From Psychrobium sp051201665 (GTDB lineage: Bacteria > Pseudomonadota > Gammaproteobacteria > Enterobacterales > Psychrobiaceae), in contig NZ_CP179210.1 in NCBI RefSeq assembly GCF_051201665.1, forward strand, positions 3,162,001 to 3,226,000: a stretch of 64,000 nucleotides of DNA. The letters are read 5' to 3'. Below the pieces are notes generated by a model. It was not told the origin of the DNA. It worked only from the letters and a program-made list of their open reading frames with translations, and ran no database searches. Made by a program: the position numbers and the translations under genes. This document shows, piece after piece, positions 55,795 through 63,771 of the stretch (its first letter is position 1; the number at the start of each line of letters is the position of its first letter).

Positions 55795-57216
55795 ATGAAA
55801 ATAAGCGGCATCGATATTGAAAAAAATATCGACAACATAAAAAAGCAAATCGAGACGGATAAAACATTGTCCCCATCAATACGTGCCGCTATCGATTTAT
55901 TGTTGCTTATCGTCACTTTATTGTCCCAACGGTTAGGCCTTAACAGTCGAAATAGCAGTAAACCACCATCATCAGATCCTAATCGGAAAAAGAAGCCTAA
56001 CGCTAATAGTTCAAATGCATCGGGTGGGCAACTCGGTCATAAAGGAACAACTTTACCGCTTGATGAACGACCTGATATCAACCATAAAATAGTTCTTGAT
56101 AGAACGCTATTACCACCAGGAAGTTATACCGATATGGGGGTGGAAACCCGTCAGGTAGTGGATATAGAGTTTAAGCGCGTCGTAACTCAATACCAAGCCC
56201 AAATTCTTGAAAACGAATTTGGTAAGCGATTCGTTGCTCCATTTCCAACGGGGGTTAATAGTCGAATTCAATATGGTAATGGGCTAAAGGCTCACGCGGT
56301 TTACTTGTCTCAATATCAGCTACTCCCTTACGAGCGTATTCGTGAATATTTTACCGACCAACTTAACATTCCACTGAGTAGTGGCAGTCTGTACAACTTC
56401 ATTAATACAGCTTACCGTCATCTCGATGAGACGAATGCGCTTGAATTCATCAAGGAAAGTTTGAAGAATGAATCAGTGCTTCATGCTGATGAAACAGGCA
56501 TTAACATTAACGGTCAACGTCAATGGTTACACAATGCATCATCATTAAAATGGACCTATCTATCGGCTCATGAGAAACGAGGTTGTGATGCCATCAATGC
56601 CATTGGAATACTACCCGACTTCACTGGTGTGATGTGTCATGATCACTGGAAGCCGTACTATCGTTATGATTGTCAACATGCTTTATGCAATGCTCATCAT
56701 CTGCGAGAACTCACACGTGCATACGAACAGGATGGCAAGAGCTGGGCTGAAACGATGCGTATTTTTTTAATAGAGCTTAATCAGGAAGTTGAAGATAGCG
56801 GTGGAGTGATTAGCGACAAAAGACAATTAATGAGTCGCCTTCAATATCGAGATATTTTAAAAGAGGGTGAACACGAAAGCCCTCCGCCAGCGATAATCGT
56901 CGGGAAACGTGGACGCCCTAAGAAATCAAAATCGCGCAATTTATTAGAGCGATTACAGAGTTACGAAGATGATGTACTCAGATTTATGGTGGATAAAATT
57001 GTGCCTTTCACGAACAATCAGGGTGAAAATGATTTGAGAATGGTGAAAGTTCAGCAAAAGATATCGGGCTGCTTTAGAAGCAAGCATGGTTCCGTCATGT
57101 TTTTTGGCCTTAGAAGCTACCTGTCAAGTTGTAAAAAACAAGGGGTCAGTGCGTCTACTGCTTTGTCATTATTATTAAACGGAGCACTACCAAATATCTT
57201 CCCCCCTGCTGAGTAG
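55795..57216 (+). CDS. IS66-family transposase (stand-alone), second copy
   Basis: 473 aa, identical to the protein at 22208, with the same motifs HADETGI, CHDHWKPYY and NNQGENDLRM. The promoter region is probably inside the element, as copy A and copy C share sequence up to their left ends. The gene is intact, although its left terminal repeat is split by IS982. Confidence 0.94.
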   Translation: MKISGIDIEKNIDNIKKQIETDKTLSPSIRAAIDLLLLIVTLLSQRLGLNSRNSSKPPSSDPNRKKKPNANSSNASGGQLGHKGTTLPLDERPDINHKIVLDRTLLPPGSYTDMGVETRQVVDIEFKRVVTQYQAQILENEFGKRFVAPFPTGVNSRIQYGNGLKAHAVYLSQYQLLPYERIREYFTDQLNIPLSSGSLYNFINTAYRHLDETNALEFIKESLKNESVLHADETGININGQRQWLHNASSLKWTYLSAHEKRGCDAINAIGILPDFTGVMCHDHWKPYYRYDCQHALCNAHHLRELTRAYEQDGKSWAETMRIFLIELNQEVEDSGGVISDKRQLMSRLQYRDILKEGEHESPPPAIIVGKRGRPKKSKSRNLLERLQSYEDDVLRFMVDKIVPFTNNQGENDLRMVKVQQKISGCFRSKHGSVMFFGLRSYLSSCKKQGVSASTALSLLLNGALPNIFPPAE

Positions 57217-57220
57217 TTAC

Positions 57221-57311
57221 ACCTTTTTTTTGTCTCTTTATTGGTATAGCCTGCTTTCAAAAATGCTTGTATCTGGTATCGTTCTTCATTGGTCAGCTGT
57301 GCATAGCTCAT
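57221..57311 (-). pseudogene. IS30-family transposase, N-terminal remnant
   Basis: From ATG 57311 the text MSYAQLTNEERYQIQAFLKAG is a classic IS30 N-terminus. It ends after about 30 codons at the IS66 copy C boundary. The matching remainder is not seen on the far side of copy C, so the element was already truncated against IS66-B. The stretch 57312-57437 holds the IS30 end region (AAGTTGCACTTACGAGTTGAA) and no gene. Confidence 0.82.
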
Positions 57312-57437
57312 GTGCAGTTTCCTTTGGCGGGGAAAATGGCACCTGAGTACATCAGCTGACCAACCCCCTAGAAGTTGCACTTACGAGTTGAACTCAAGGT
57401 GCCAAGGCAGATTCTTTTGCCTCAGTAAAATATTGTT

Positions 57438-58316
57438 TTATTTTGAGTTAAAATGATTTTCTAATTCTGATAATTTATGTGAATAATGTCTTTTCTGCGG
57501 ATACATATATACGCTTAATAGGGTACTGGATTCCATTAATGGCCATAAATTACCATCCACAACATTGCCCGTAGAAAGATATTCAATCTTCTTCATCTTT
57601 GGTATGAATTCTACTGAAATGGCATGACTAATATTTAATTCTTTAATGCTATCATTACCAGCCAGAGCAGAGTAATCAGTAAGTTTTTTGGCGCTTTCTA
57701 TAAGCAAATACTCTAAACTTTTACTAATAGATGCAGCGTTAATATCTTTCAACTTTGGAGCGCCTCGAATTATTAATTCTTTTAGAGAGGTTAGTTTATC
57801 GATTCCATCCAAGCTTTCAATTCCAGTTGTTAATAAGCGTAAATATTGTAGGTTTTTGAAGCTTCCTAGAAACTTTAAATTCCTCGACCTAGGATGTAAA
57901 TAAAGGTGGGTTACTGTATTGCAGCTCTCTGCAAATTCAATTTCGTCCTCTAAATTTTCTGACAAAATAGCTCTTAATTTAGGGAATTTCGAGATGTCAA
58001 TTTTAAAGTTTTTTATTGTTTCCAATTCAAGTAGGTTTTTTAAGCCATATATCGGTTTAATATCTGTCTTTTTAGATAATAAGAAGCCTATACCAAAGGA
58101 TTCTATGTCTATTAGTTTAGATAAAAAACTTAAATCTACTACAGGTTTTGACCTTCCCGCCAAGTGGGACTCTAAAACTATATTTTTACAACCACTTTTC
58201 TTTACATACTTGATACCTTCATCCAGTCTTTCAATAAATATTCTAACCCTTTTTTCATCCTCCCCGAGATGATTTTTGGCACCATACTCTTCATAAGCTA
58301 GTTCTGTCCTGCTCAT
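57438..58316 (-). CDS. Leucine-rich-repeat protein, candidate immunity protein for the Rhs toxin
   Basis: 292 aa without a signal peptide. Repeated segments of about 20-24 residues show the LRR rhythm: LKNLLELETIKNF, FKNLQYLRLL, IDKLTSLKELIIRGAPKL, SKSLEYLLIESAKKLTDYSAL and DSIKELNISH. The start codon overlaps the upstream toxin gene's stop as ATGA (58313-58316), so the two are translationally coupled. That is the usual arrangement of polymorphic toxin and immunity genes. LRR proteins are known among immunity protein types; the pairing here is inferred from position. Confidence 0.8.
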   Translation of the reverse strand: MSRTELAYEEYGAKNHLGEDEKRVRIFIERLDEGIKYVKKSGCKNIVLESHLAGRSKPVVDLSFLSKLIDIESFGIGFLLSKKTDIKPIYGLKNLLELETIKNFKIDISKFPKLRAILSENLEDEIEFAESCNTVTHLYLHPRSRNLKFLGSFKNLQYLRLLTTGIESLDGIDKLTSLKELIIRGAPKLKDINAASISKSLEYLLIESAKKLTDYSALAGNDSIKELNISHAISVEFIPKMKKIEYLSTGNVVDGNLWPLMESSTLLSVYMYPQKRHYSHKLSELENHFNSK

Positions 58317-58915
58317 ATTTTACACCGCGTTGATCTGGCAGCTTTATTTCGGTCATCTTTATTTTTGTCAAACAACTTTTTCAGCTTTATCGCAAGATTA
58401 TTTGCTTTCTCTTTTTTAGTACTGGTCGCACTGTTATATGCAGTGTATCCAGACATTGTTCTATTAGAATACCCCAAGGGGATGGATTTTTTGCCATGTT
58501 GATCTATGTTTTTAAAGCCAGCATCTCTCATAGCAGCATATTCGACCATTTTGCCCAAATCATTGTCACCATCTGTACTAATGCTCGCTTCTCCTAGTAA
58601 GCAGTCATCTGTTTTTTTCCTATTTTCGGCTTTCTGCGATGTTTTCATACGGGAAGACTCACCTTTACCGATATACATTCCGCCTTTGGCATACTCAAAT
58701 ATATACGCACCACCAGTGCCTGCTAGACCTAAAGGATCTACCCAATAAGTTGGATTAGGGCCATACACATAAGAGTTTTCCCCACCCAAAAGTCCAATCG
58801 GATCTTGGCTAACAAACCGCCCGACATCCGGATCATAATACCGGAACCGATTATAATGCAATCCCGTCTCTTCGTCGAAGTACTGCCCCTGAAATCGCAG
58901 ATTTTGATTGTACAT
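58313..58915 (-). CDS. Rhs-type polymorphic toxin C-terminus with GIY-YIG-like nuclease domain (5'-truncated)
   Basis: 200 aa of a normally 1000-plus-aa Rhs protein. The Rhs core end is present: FQGQYFDEETGLHYNRFRYY, then GRFVSQDPIGLLGG and NPTYWVDPLGL. The toxin domain (about residues 65-200) begins GGAYIFEYAKGGMYIGKGES. YIFEY ... MYIGKG ... R matches the GIY-YIG nuclease layout, and a Glu follows in MVEYAAMRDAG. The 5' part is lost where an IS21 end (TGTCAACAACGG) begins at 58915. Without its delivery core it could be a silent cassette. It overlaps the LRR gene by 4 bases. Confidence 0.85.
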   Translation of the reverse strand: MYNQNLRFQGQYFDEETGLHYNRFRYYDPDVGRFVSQDPIGLLGGENSYVYGPNPTYWVDPLGLAGTGGAYIFEYAKGGMYIGKGESSRMKTSQKAENRKKTDDCLLGEASISTDGDNDLGKMVEYAAMRDAGFKNIDQHGKKSIPLGYSNRTMSGYTAYNSATSTKKEKANNLAIKLKKLFDKNKDDRNKAARSTRCKI

Positions 58916-58977
58916 GTCAACAACGGTTTAAAATTGACCCACTTTTTCAGTAATTCATCGATTGAAAACTGACCCAG
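58915..58977 (-). mobile_element. IS21-family right end
   Basis: Begins TGTCAACAACGG and holds the repeated AATTGACCCACTTTTTC and AAACTGACCCAG elements typical of IS21 terminal repeats. It abuts the truncated Rhs gene. No istA or left end is present. Confidence 0.7.
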
Positions 58978-59562
58978 TTAGTCTTGATAGGTATCAATAA
59001 TACCCGCTTTTCTTTTTTCTCTTAATCGATAGCTTTCGCCAGTTAATTGCAACACATGAGAGTGATGTAGTACGCGATCTAACATGGCCGCTGTTAAAGT
59101 TGCATCATCTGAAAAGGCGCTCGGCCACTGTCCAAAGGGTAAATTGCTCGTTAGAATCAAACTGCCTTTTTCATAACGCTTGGCAATGACATTAAAAAAT
59201 AGATTTGCTTCATCACGGCCAAATGGTAAATAGCCTATCTCATCGATGATTAGCAACCGAGGAGCAAGAATAGAGCGTTGCATGTAGCTTTTCAATTTTC
59301 CTTGCCGCTGTGCACTGCTTAGCTGAAGCATTAAATCTGCGGCACTGGTAAAACGTGTTTTCTTGCGTTGCTCAATGGCTTTATAACCTAACGCAATGGC
59401 TAAGTGTGTTTTACCTGTACCACTTGGACCTAGTAAAATGACATTCTCACACCGCTCAATAAAGGCAAGCGAGCTTAGCTCCGTTATCGCTTTACGTGGT
59501 GCCCCTGTTGCAATCTTGAAGTTAAATTGGTCTAGTGTTTTGATGCTTGGAAAACCGGACAT
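58978..59562 (-). CDS. istB: IS21 IstB helper ATPase, N-terminally truncated
   Basis: 194 aa; IstB proteins are usually about 250 aa, and the leading DNA-binding segment is missing. The Walker A motif is LLGPSGTGKTHLA and Walker B is RLLIIDEIGYLPFG. Sensor-like LILTSNLPFGQW and a C-terminal VLQLTGESYRLREKR are typical. The gene is cut at a telomere-like repeat tract at about 59563. IstA is absent, so the element cannot move on its own. Confidence 0.9.
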   Translation of the reverse strand: MSGFPSIKTLDQFNFKIATGAPRKAITELSSLAFIERCENVILLGPSGTGKTHLAIALGYKAIEQRKKTRFTSAADLMLQLSSAQRQGKLKSYMQRSILAPRLLIIDEIGYLPFGRDEANLFFNVIAKRYEKGSLILTSNLPFGQWPSAFSDDATLTAAMLDRVLHHSHVLQLTGESYRLREKRKAGIIDTYQD

Positions 59563-59568
59563 TTTTAG

Positions 59569-59646
59569 TATATTAGGGTCATATATTAGGGTCAGGTTAA
59601 AATATATTAGGGTTATATTAGGGTTATATTAGGGTCAGGTTAAAAT
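59569..59646. repeat. Tandem TATATTAGGGT tract with REP ends
   Basis: Five close copies of TATATTAGGGT, spaced by TCAGGTTAAAA segments. The right end, AGGGTCAGGTTAAAAT (59631-59646), reappears inverted at 60409-60423. The tract probably grew from REP-like ends of the neighbouring Y1 transposase element. Confidence 0.75.
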
Positions 59647-59650
59647 AAAA

Positions 59651-60352
59651 CTACACTTCATCTTTCTTCCAACCTAACGGTCGACCTCTTTTCTTTGGTT
59701 GCATTCTGCGACCCGTTAACAATTCTATTTCGCGCTTAAATTGTTCACTGCCAATTGCCATCCCTCGATTAACGCTATCTCTAATATTAGTGATGAGCTT
59801 ATTATCAACATGATGTTTAAAAAGATCACGATACGCGCATTGCCTATCGTCCTCATCCTTTCCTAACCTAATATAAAGTGAATGCGGTGTACATAATGAT
59901 GATTCTTTACCCAACCCATTAATTTGGTAGCTCGACCACGCGTAATCAGCTGGATCCTCAACCATTTTCGCTCTAACTGGATTGTGTTCAATGTATCGAT
60001 ACAACTGTAAGAGGTACTCTTCTTCTTGCACTAAACAAGATTTATAGCGCCCTTCCCATAACGTTCCCGTTCGTTTATAGCTATGATTAAAGTATCTAAC
60101 ATACTGGCGACCAAGGCCTTGCATCATTTGACTAATAGCATTGTGATTAAGCGGAGTACATAACAAATGAACATGATTAGTCATAAAGACCCATGCATGA
60201 ATCGCTACCTCAAATTTACTTGAATAGTCCTTCAACCATCCTGCGTAAGCTGCAAAATCCTGCTCGCTAGCAAAGCACACTTGGTGATTATTTCCTCGTT
60301 GAATTATGTGCTGGGGCACACCGATTGGGCTAACTCGTGGTAATCTGGCCAA
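59651..60352 (-). CDS. Y1 (REP-associated, IS200-like) tyrosine transposase
   Basis: 233 aa. The N-terminal ARLPRVSPIGVPQHIIQRGNN and the HUH motif in TNHVHLLCTPL (His-X-His) are diagnostic. The nucleophile Tyr lies in EYLLQLYRYIEHNPVRA. Such proteins (RAYTs) process single-stranded REP sequences. The gene is bracketed by inverted copies of AGGGTCAGGTTAAA and preceded by a perfect hairpin. The C-terminal RGRPLGWKKDEV tail is basic and may bind DNA. Confidence 0.93.
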   Translation of the reverse strand: MARLPRVSPIGVPQHIIQRGNNHQVCFASEQDFAAYAGWLKDYSSKFEVAIHAWVFMTNHVHLLCTPLNHNAISQMMQGLGRQYVRYFNHSYKRTGTLWEGRYKSCLVQEEEYLLQLYRYIEHNPVRAKMVEDPADYAWSSYQINGLGKESSLCTPHSLYIRLGKDEDDRQCAYRDLFKHHVDNKLITNIRDSVNRGMAIGSEQFKREIELLTGRRMQPKKRGRPLGWKKDEV

Positions 60353-60423
60353 TTAAATAACTCCTCATAACAAATGACTACTCATGAAAGCATAGACGAG
60401 TTATTTAAATTTAACCTGACCCT
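60353..60423. repeat. Hairpin and REP end upstream of the Y1 transposase
   Basis: Perfect 11-bp inverted repeats TTAAATAACTC (60353-60363) and GAGTTATTTAA (60398-60408). They are followed by ATTTAACCTGACCCT (60409-60423), the inverse of the right end of the 59569 tract. Such hairpins are RAYT substrates. Confidence 0.7.
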
Positions 60424-60426
60424 TTT

Positions 60427-60903
60427 ATTCTGGGGCGGATAGTTTCAGGTATTGATAAAGCCAAAGTAGAGGCTAGAGTGCTTGTGTCTGCTGTGCTTGG
60501 TGGTACTGTTTCTAAAATAACAGGTGGTAAGTTTGCTAATGGGGCGTTTAGTAGTGCGTTTAGTGCTGCTTTGAGTTCACTGAAACCATTATCTAAAAAA
60601 CGAGGGCGAGGTGCGAATGCCGATACAGCGAAAAAAATTGGAACAGCTAGTGATAAACAACAAGCAATTGAAAAAAATAATGTTAAAGAGGCTGTTAAGA
60701 TAGTTAATAAACTGATAGAAGAAAATAGTGATTTAAAACCAACAGAAGATTCTTATGAATTAGATAGTGTAAGTTATGATCCTTCTATTATGAGGGATGG
60801 TGAATTCAATTATTTACGCGGTGTTAGTATCGCTACATCTCGGAGTTTTAACAAAAGTAAGATTATAATCTATTCAGAAGGAGCGAAGAGGGAGTGTTCA
60901 TAA
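60427..60903 (+). pseudogene. Second polymorphic toxin tail, cut on both sides
   Basis: The frame is open from the Y1 element and reads GRIVSGIDKAKVEARVLVSA, then LGGTVSKITGGKFANGAFSS. That is the pre-toxin linker found in Rhs and hemagglutinin-type toxins. A separate toxin-like domain follows with KEAVKIVNKLIEENSD and YLRGVSIATSRSFNKSKIII. It runs into the IS256 left end at about 60894, so the final residues come from the IS. No catalytic motif is recognised. Confidence 0.75.
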
Positions 60904-62180
60904 TTCTGTGTCATTTCAGTAGAATATAATAAAACAGGAATGACACATGACTAACTCTTTTGATTTTGAGCAAGCATTAACAGATTTACAAGCTGGTAAA
61001 AGCCTCACTGGTAAAGATGGCATCTTAGGCCCTTTGATTAAGCAATTAACCGAAGCGGCTCTTAATGCCGAACTAGAGCACCACTTAGCCAACGATAATC
61101 AATCTAATAGAAAGAATGGCAGAACAAGTAAAAACATCAAACACCCGTCTGGTAATTTTGAACTCGACACTCCGCGAGACCGCAATGGAACATTTGAACC
61201 TCAATTAGTGAAGAAAAATCAAACCTCACTATCAGATGAAATCGATCGCAAAATACTCTCGATGTTTAGCTTGGGAATGAGTTATCGTGATATCAATGCA
61301 CATGTAGAGGAGATGTACGGTATTAACGTGGCCACAGGAACGATTAGCGCAGTCACTGACAAGCTTATTCCTGAGCTTAAAGCATGGCAACAAAGGCCAT
61401 TAGATAGCCATTACCCAATTGTTTGGCTCGATGCTATTCATTATAAGGTCAAAGAAAACGGTCGCTACATCAGCAAAGCTGTCTACACGTTATTAGCACT
61501 TAATATGCAGGGTAAAAAAGAGATATTAGGGTTGCATTTATCAGAAAACGAAGGGGCTAATTATTGGCTTTCAGTGCTGACCGATCTTAATAATCGCGGT
61601 GTTAAAGATATTCTTATTGCCTGCGTAGATGGGCTAACCGGCTTTCCTGAAGCCATAGCAGCTATCTTTCCTGAGACAGAAACACAGCTTTGTATCATTC
61701 ATCAAATTCGAAACTCACTTAAGTACGTCGCGTCTAAAAATCAGAAAGCCTTTATGGCCGATTTAAAACCTGTCTATCGTGCACCCACAAAGGAAGCAGC
61801 TGAATTAGCACTCGATAAACTAGAAGAGAAGTGGGGCGAAAAATATCCGCTGGTTATTAATTCCTGGCGCAGGAAGTGGCACAATCTATCTCACTATTTT
61901 AAGTACCCTGAGCACATCAGGAAGGTGATATATACCACGAACGCCGTTGAGGCGGTTCATCGTCAGTTTAGAAAGTTAACGAAGACAAAAGGCGCATTCC
62001 CGAACGAACATAGCTTGTTGAAGCTGTTGTATGCTGGCATATTGAATGCTTCTGAGAAATGGACGATACCAATCCATAACTGGAGCTTGTGTGTTTCTCA
62101 GTTGGCGATATATTTTGAGGGACGTTTAGATAGCGTCATTGATATTTAGAAAATTAAGCCTGACACAGAATGTTGAACGC
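60894..62180 (+). mobile_element. IS256-family insertion sequence
   Basis: About 1287 bp. The ends are GTGTTCATAATTCTGTGTCA and, inverted, GCGTTCAACATTCTGTGTCA. No matching target duplication is visible (left AGAGGGA, right CCTCCAG). This suggests an adjacent deletion or a rearrangement joining the two flanks. Confidence 0.85.
60947..62149 (+). CDS. IS256-family (mutator-type) transposase
   Basis: 400 aa. Characteristic text includes LTEAALNAELEHHL and NGRTSKNIKHPSGNFEL. The DDE region has IVWLDAIHYKVKENG (first Asp), ACVDGLTGFPEAI (second Asp) and YTTNAVEAVHRQFRK (Glu). QLCIIHQIRNSLKYV is the family signature. An AGGA site lies just before the ATG. It appears intact. Confidence 0.95.
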   Translation: MTNSFDFEQALTDLQAGKSLTGKDGILGPLIKQLTEAALNAELEHHLANDNQSNRKNGRTSKNIKHPSGNFELDTPRDRNGTFEPQLVKKNQTSLSDEIDRKILSMFSLGMSYRDINAHVEEMYGINVATGTISAVTDKLIPELKAWQQRPLDSHYPIVWLDAIHYKVKENGRYISKAVYTLLALNMQGKKEILGLHLSENEGANYWLSVLTDLNNRGVKDILIACVDGLTGFPEAIAAIFPETETQLCIIHQIRNSLKYVASKNQKAFMADLKPVYRAPTKEAAELALDKLEEKWGEKYPLVINSWRRKWHNLSHYFKYPEHIRKVIYTTNAVEAVHRQFRKLTKTKGAFPNEHSLLKLLYAGILNASEKWTIPIHNWSLCVSQLAIYFEGRLDSVIDI

Positions 62181-62743
62181 CCTCCAGATAAAAGTTCTAT
62201 TATTCTTTCAGGTCGAGACCGAATATTATCGACTTTGGAATGTAAACATGAATCAAAATTTTTTTGCTTTTTCTCTATACGATATGCCTTTGCTGTTCCT
62301 AAAAAACTATCTAGCCAAAAAGAATGGACAGTTGAAAATGTTAATTTTAGAGTTGTAGACGATAAAATTTCTCTTTTATTTCTTGGGCATCGTTATAAAA
62401 ATTTGTACCTTATACAAACACCAGCTTCAGGCACACTAGTTGGTAAGCGAACTGGTAATTCGACTTTTTGGCTTTATTCACCTAAATATGGTTTATTAGG
62501 TTTTGGAGAAAAGCGATACTATATAGATTACTGGCTTCAACAAGAAAAAGGTTTTGGTCATAAAAGATAAAGAATAGTAAAGAAATAGTAAAGGACAGGC
62601 TACTTTTGATTAATGAGAATAAAATTGCATTTGTATCTTTGTCAGCTAAATTGGTGAATCCTTATAAAGATAAATATATAACACTAAGTGATTCTGAGAT
62701 CTCGATTACAGGAAATGACTTTATCAATTTAACTGAAATATGA
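62181..62743 (+). other. Coding remnant after IS256 (possible immunity gene)
   Basis: A frame entering from the IS256 end reads KEWTVENVNFRVVDDKISLL, then FLGHRYKNLYLIQTPASGTL, and stops at 62570. Another frame, open from 62564, reads KEIVKDRLLLINENKIAFV and then SLSAKLVNPYKDKY to 62743. One base fewer at the AAAAGATAAAG run would join them. Its position behind a toxin tail suggests an immunity protein, but no family is recognised and the 5' end was lost to the IS. Confidence 0.45.
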
Positions 62744-62815
62744 GTGGTAGTCTCCCCGAAAAATAACAGTCCCCAAAAGTAGAATTTTCTCGTAAATTAT
62801 ACGAAGGAGAACTAC

Positions 62816-63082
62816 ATGAAAAAATCAAAGTTTAGTGACAGCCAGATTATGGCTATTTTGAAGCAATCAGAGTCAGGTATTCCTGTGCCCGAATTATGTC
62901 GTGAGCATGGCATGAGTAGTGCGACTTTTTACAAGTGGCGAGCAAAATACGGTGGTATGGATGCTTCCTTGATGGCTCGAATGAAAGAGCTCGAAGAAGA
63001 AAACCGTCGCTTGAAGAAAATGTATGCCGAGGAGCGATTAAAGGCTGAAATAGTACAGGAAGCGCTACAAAAAAAGTGGTGA
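62816..63082 (+). CDS. IS3-family OrfA
   Basis: 88 aa. The HTH_Tnp_1 domain reads KFSDSQIMAILKQSESGIPVPELC with CREHGMSSATFYKWRAKYGG. A coiled C-terminus (ELEEENRRLKKMYAEERLK) follows. It overlaps orfB by 7 bases, the typical place for a programmed -1 frameshift that makes the fused transposase. The element's left end is probably near 62747 (TAGTCTCCCCGAAAAATAACAG). Confidence 0.93.
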   Translation: MKKSKFSDSQIMAILKQSESGIPVPELCREHGMSSATFYKWRAKYGGMDASLMARMKELEEENRRLKKMYAEERLKAEIVQEALQKKW

Positions 63083-63771
63083 AGCCGTCACAACGCAAGG
63101 TGATGGCTAAGAGCGTGGTTTCAAATCAAAATATCAGTATCAAGCTCGCTTGCTCAGCGTTTAATATTAGTGAATCTTGCTATCGATACGAGGGAAAACT
63201 GCGTTCAGAAAATGCAAAAATAGCTGATTGGTTGGTAAAACTAACCTTAGAACAAACTGATTGGGGGTTTGGTCTTTGTTATGATTATTTACGCAATGTT
63301 GAAGGTTTCAAATGGAATCATAAGCGTGTTTATCGTATTTACTGTGAATTAGCCCTTAATTTAAGAATACGCCCTAGAAGACGATTAAAGCGACATAAGC
63401 CTGAACCACTCAAGGAGCCAATAAAGCCAAATCAAGTCTGGTCTGTCGATTTTATGCATGATCAGCTAAGTAATGGCCGAACAATACGTTTATTTAATGT
63501 CATTGATGACTTTAAACGTGAAGGATTATTGATTGACGCAGGCTACTCGTTTCCTGCCATCAGAGTCTTAAGAAGCTTAAACCAACTGATTGAATGGCGT
63601 GGTAAGCCGAGTGTTATTCGCTGTGATAATGGGCCTGAGTTTATTAGTCATGAGTTTGCTCATTGGGCTAAACAGAACAAAATTCGTATTGAATTTATTC
63701 AACCTGGTAATCCCCAGCAGAACGCTTATATTGAACGCCATAATAAAACGATTCGATATAGTTGGTTGAGT
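63076..63771 (+). pseudogene. IS3-family OrfB, truncated by another IS3 element
   Basis: The core shows QVWSVDFMHDQL (first Asp), VIRCDNGPEFIS (second Asp) and NAYIERHNKTIRYSWL (Glu). The frame then runs into a foreign IS end (TGTAGTGGTCAAC) at 63772 and picks up a spurious tail to 63807. The last 50 or so residues of OrfB are missing from the left side of the insertion; a continuation may exist beyond the window. Confidence 0.9.

Larger units (their letters stand above)
54679..57220 (+). mobile_element. IS66-family single-ORF element, copy C, interrupted by IS982
   Basis: The first seven bases (GTAACTA) are at 54679-54685 and the rest at 55677-57220. The element is near-identical to copy A at 22089. 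Its own 8-bp target duplication is ACCTTTTT at 54671-54678 and 57221-57228. It inserted at the junction of IS66-B and an IS30 remnant, and was later entered by IS982 at its extreme left end. Confidence 0.93.

Noticed and set aside
59569..59646. TTAGGG repeats as a true telomere
   Set aside because: The array is short, internal and embedded in bacterial transposon sequence; the similarity to eukaryotic telomeres is coincidental.
62139..62570. Taking the whole frame from 62139 as a gene
   Set aside because: The first 14 codons are inside the IS256 end, so the start is an artefact of the insertion; only the part after 62180 is likely to be original coding sequence.
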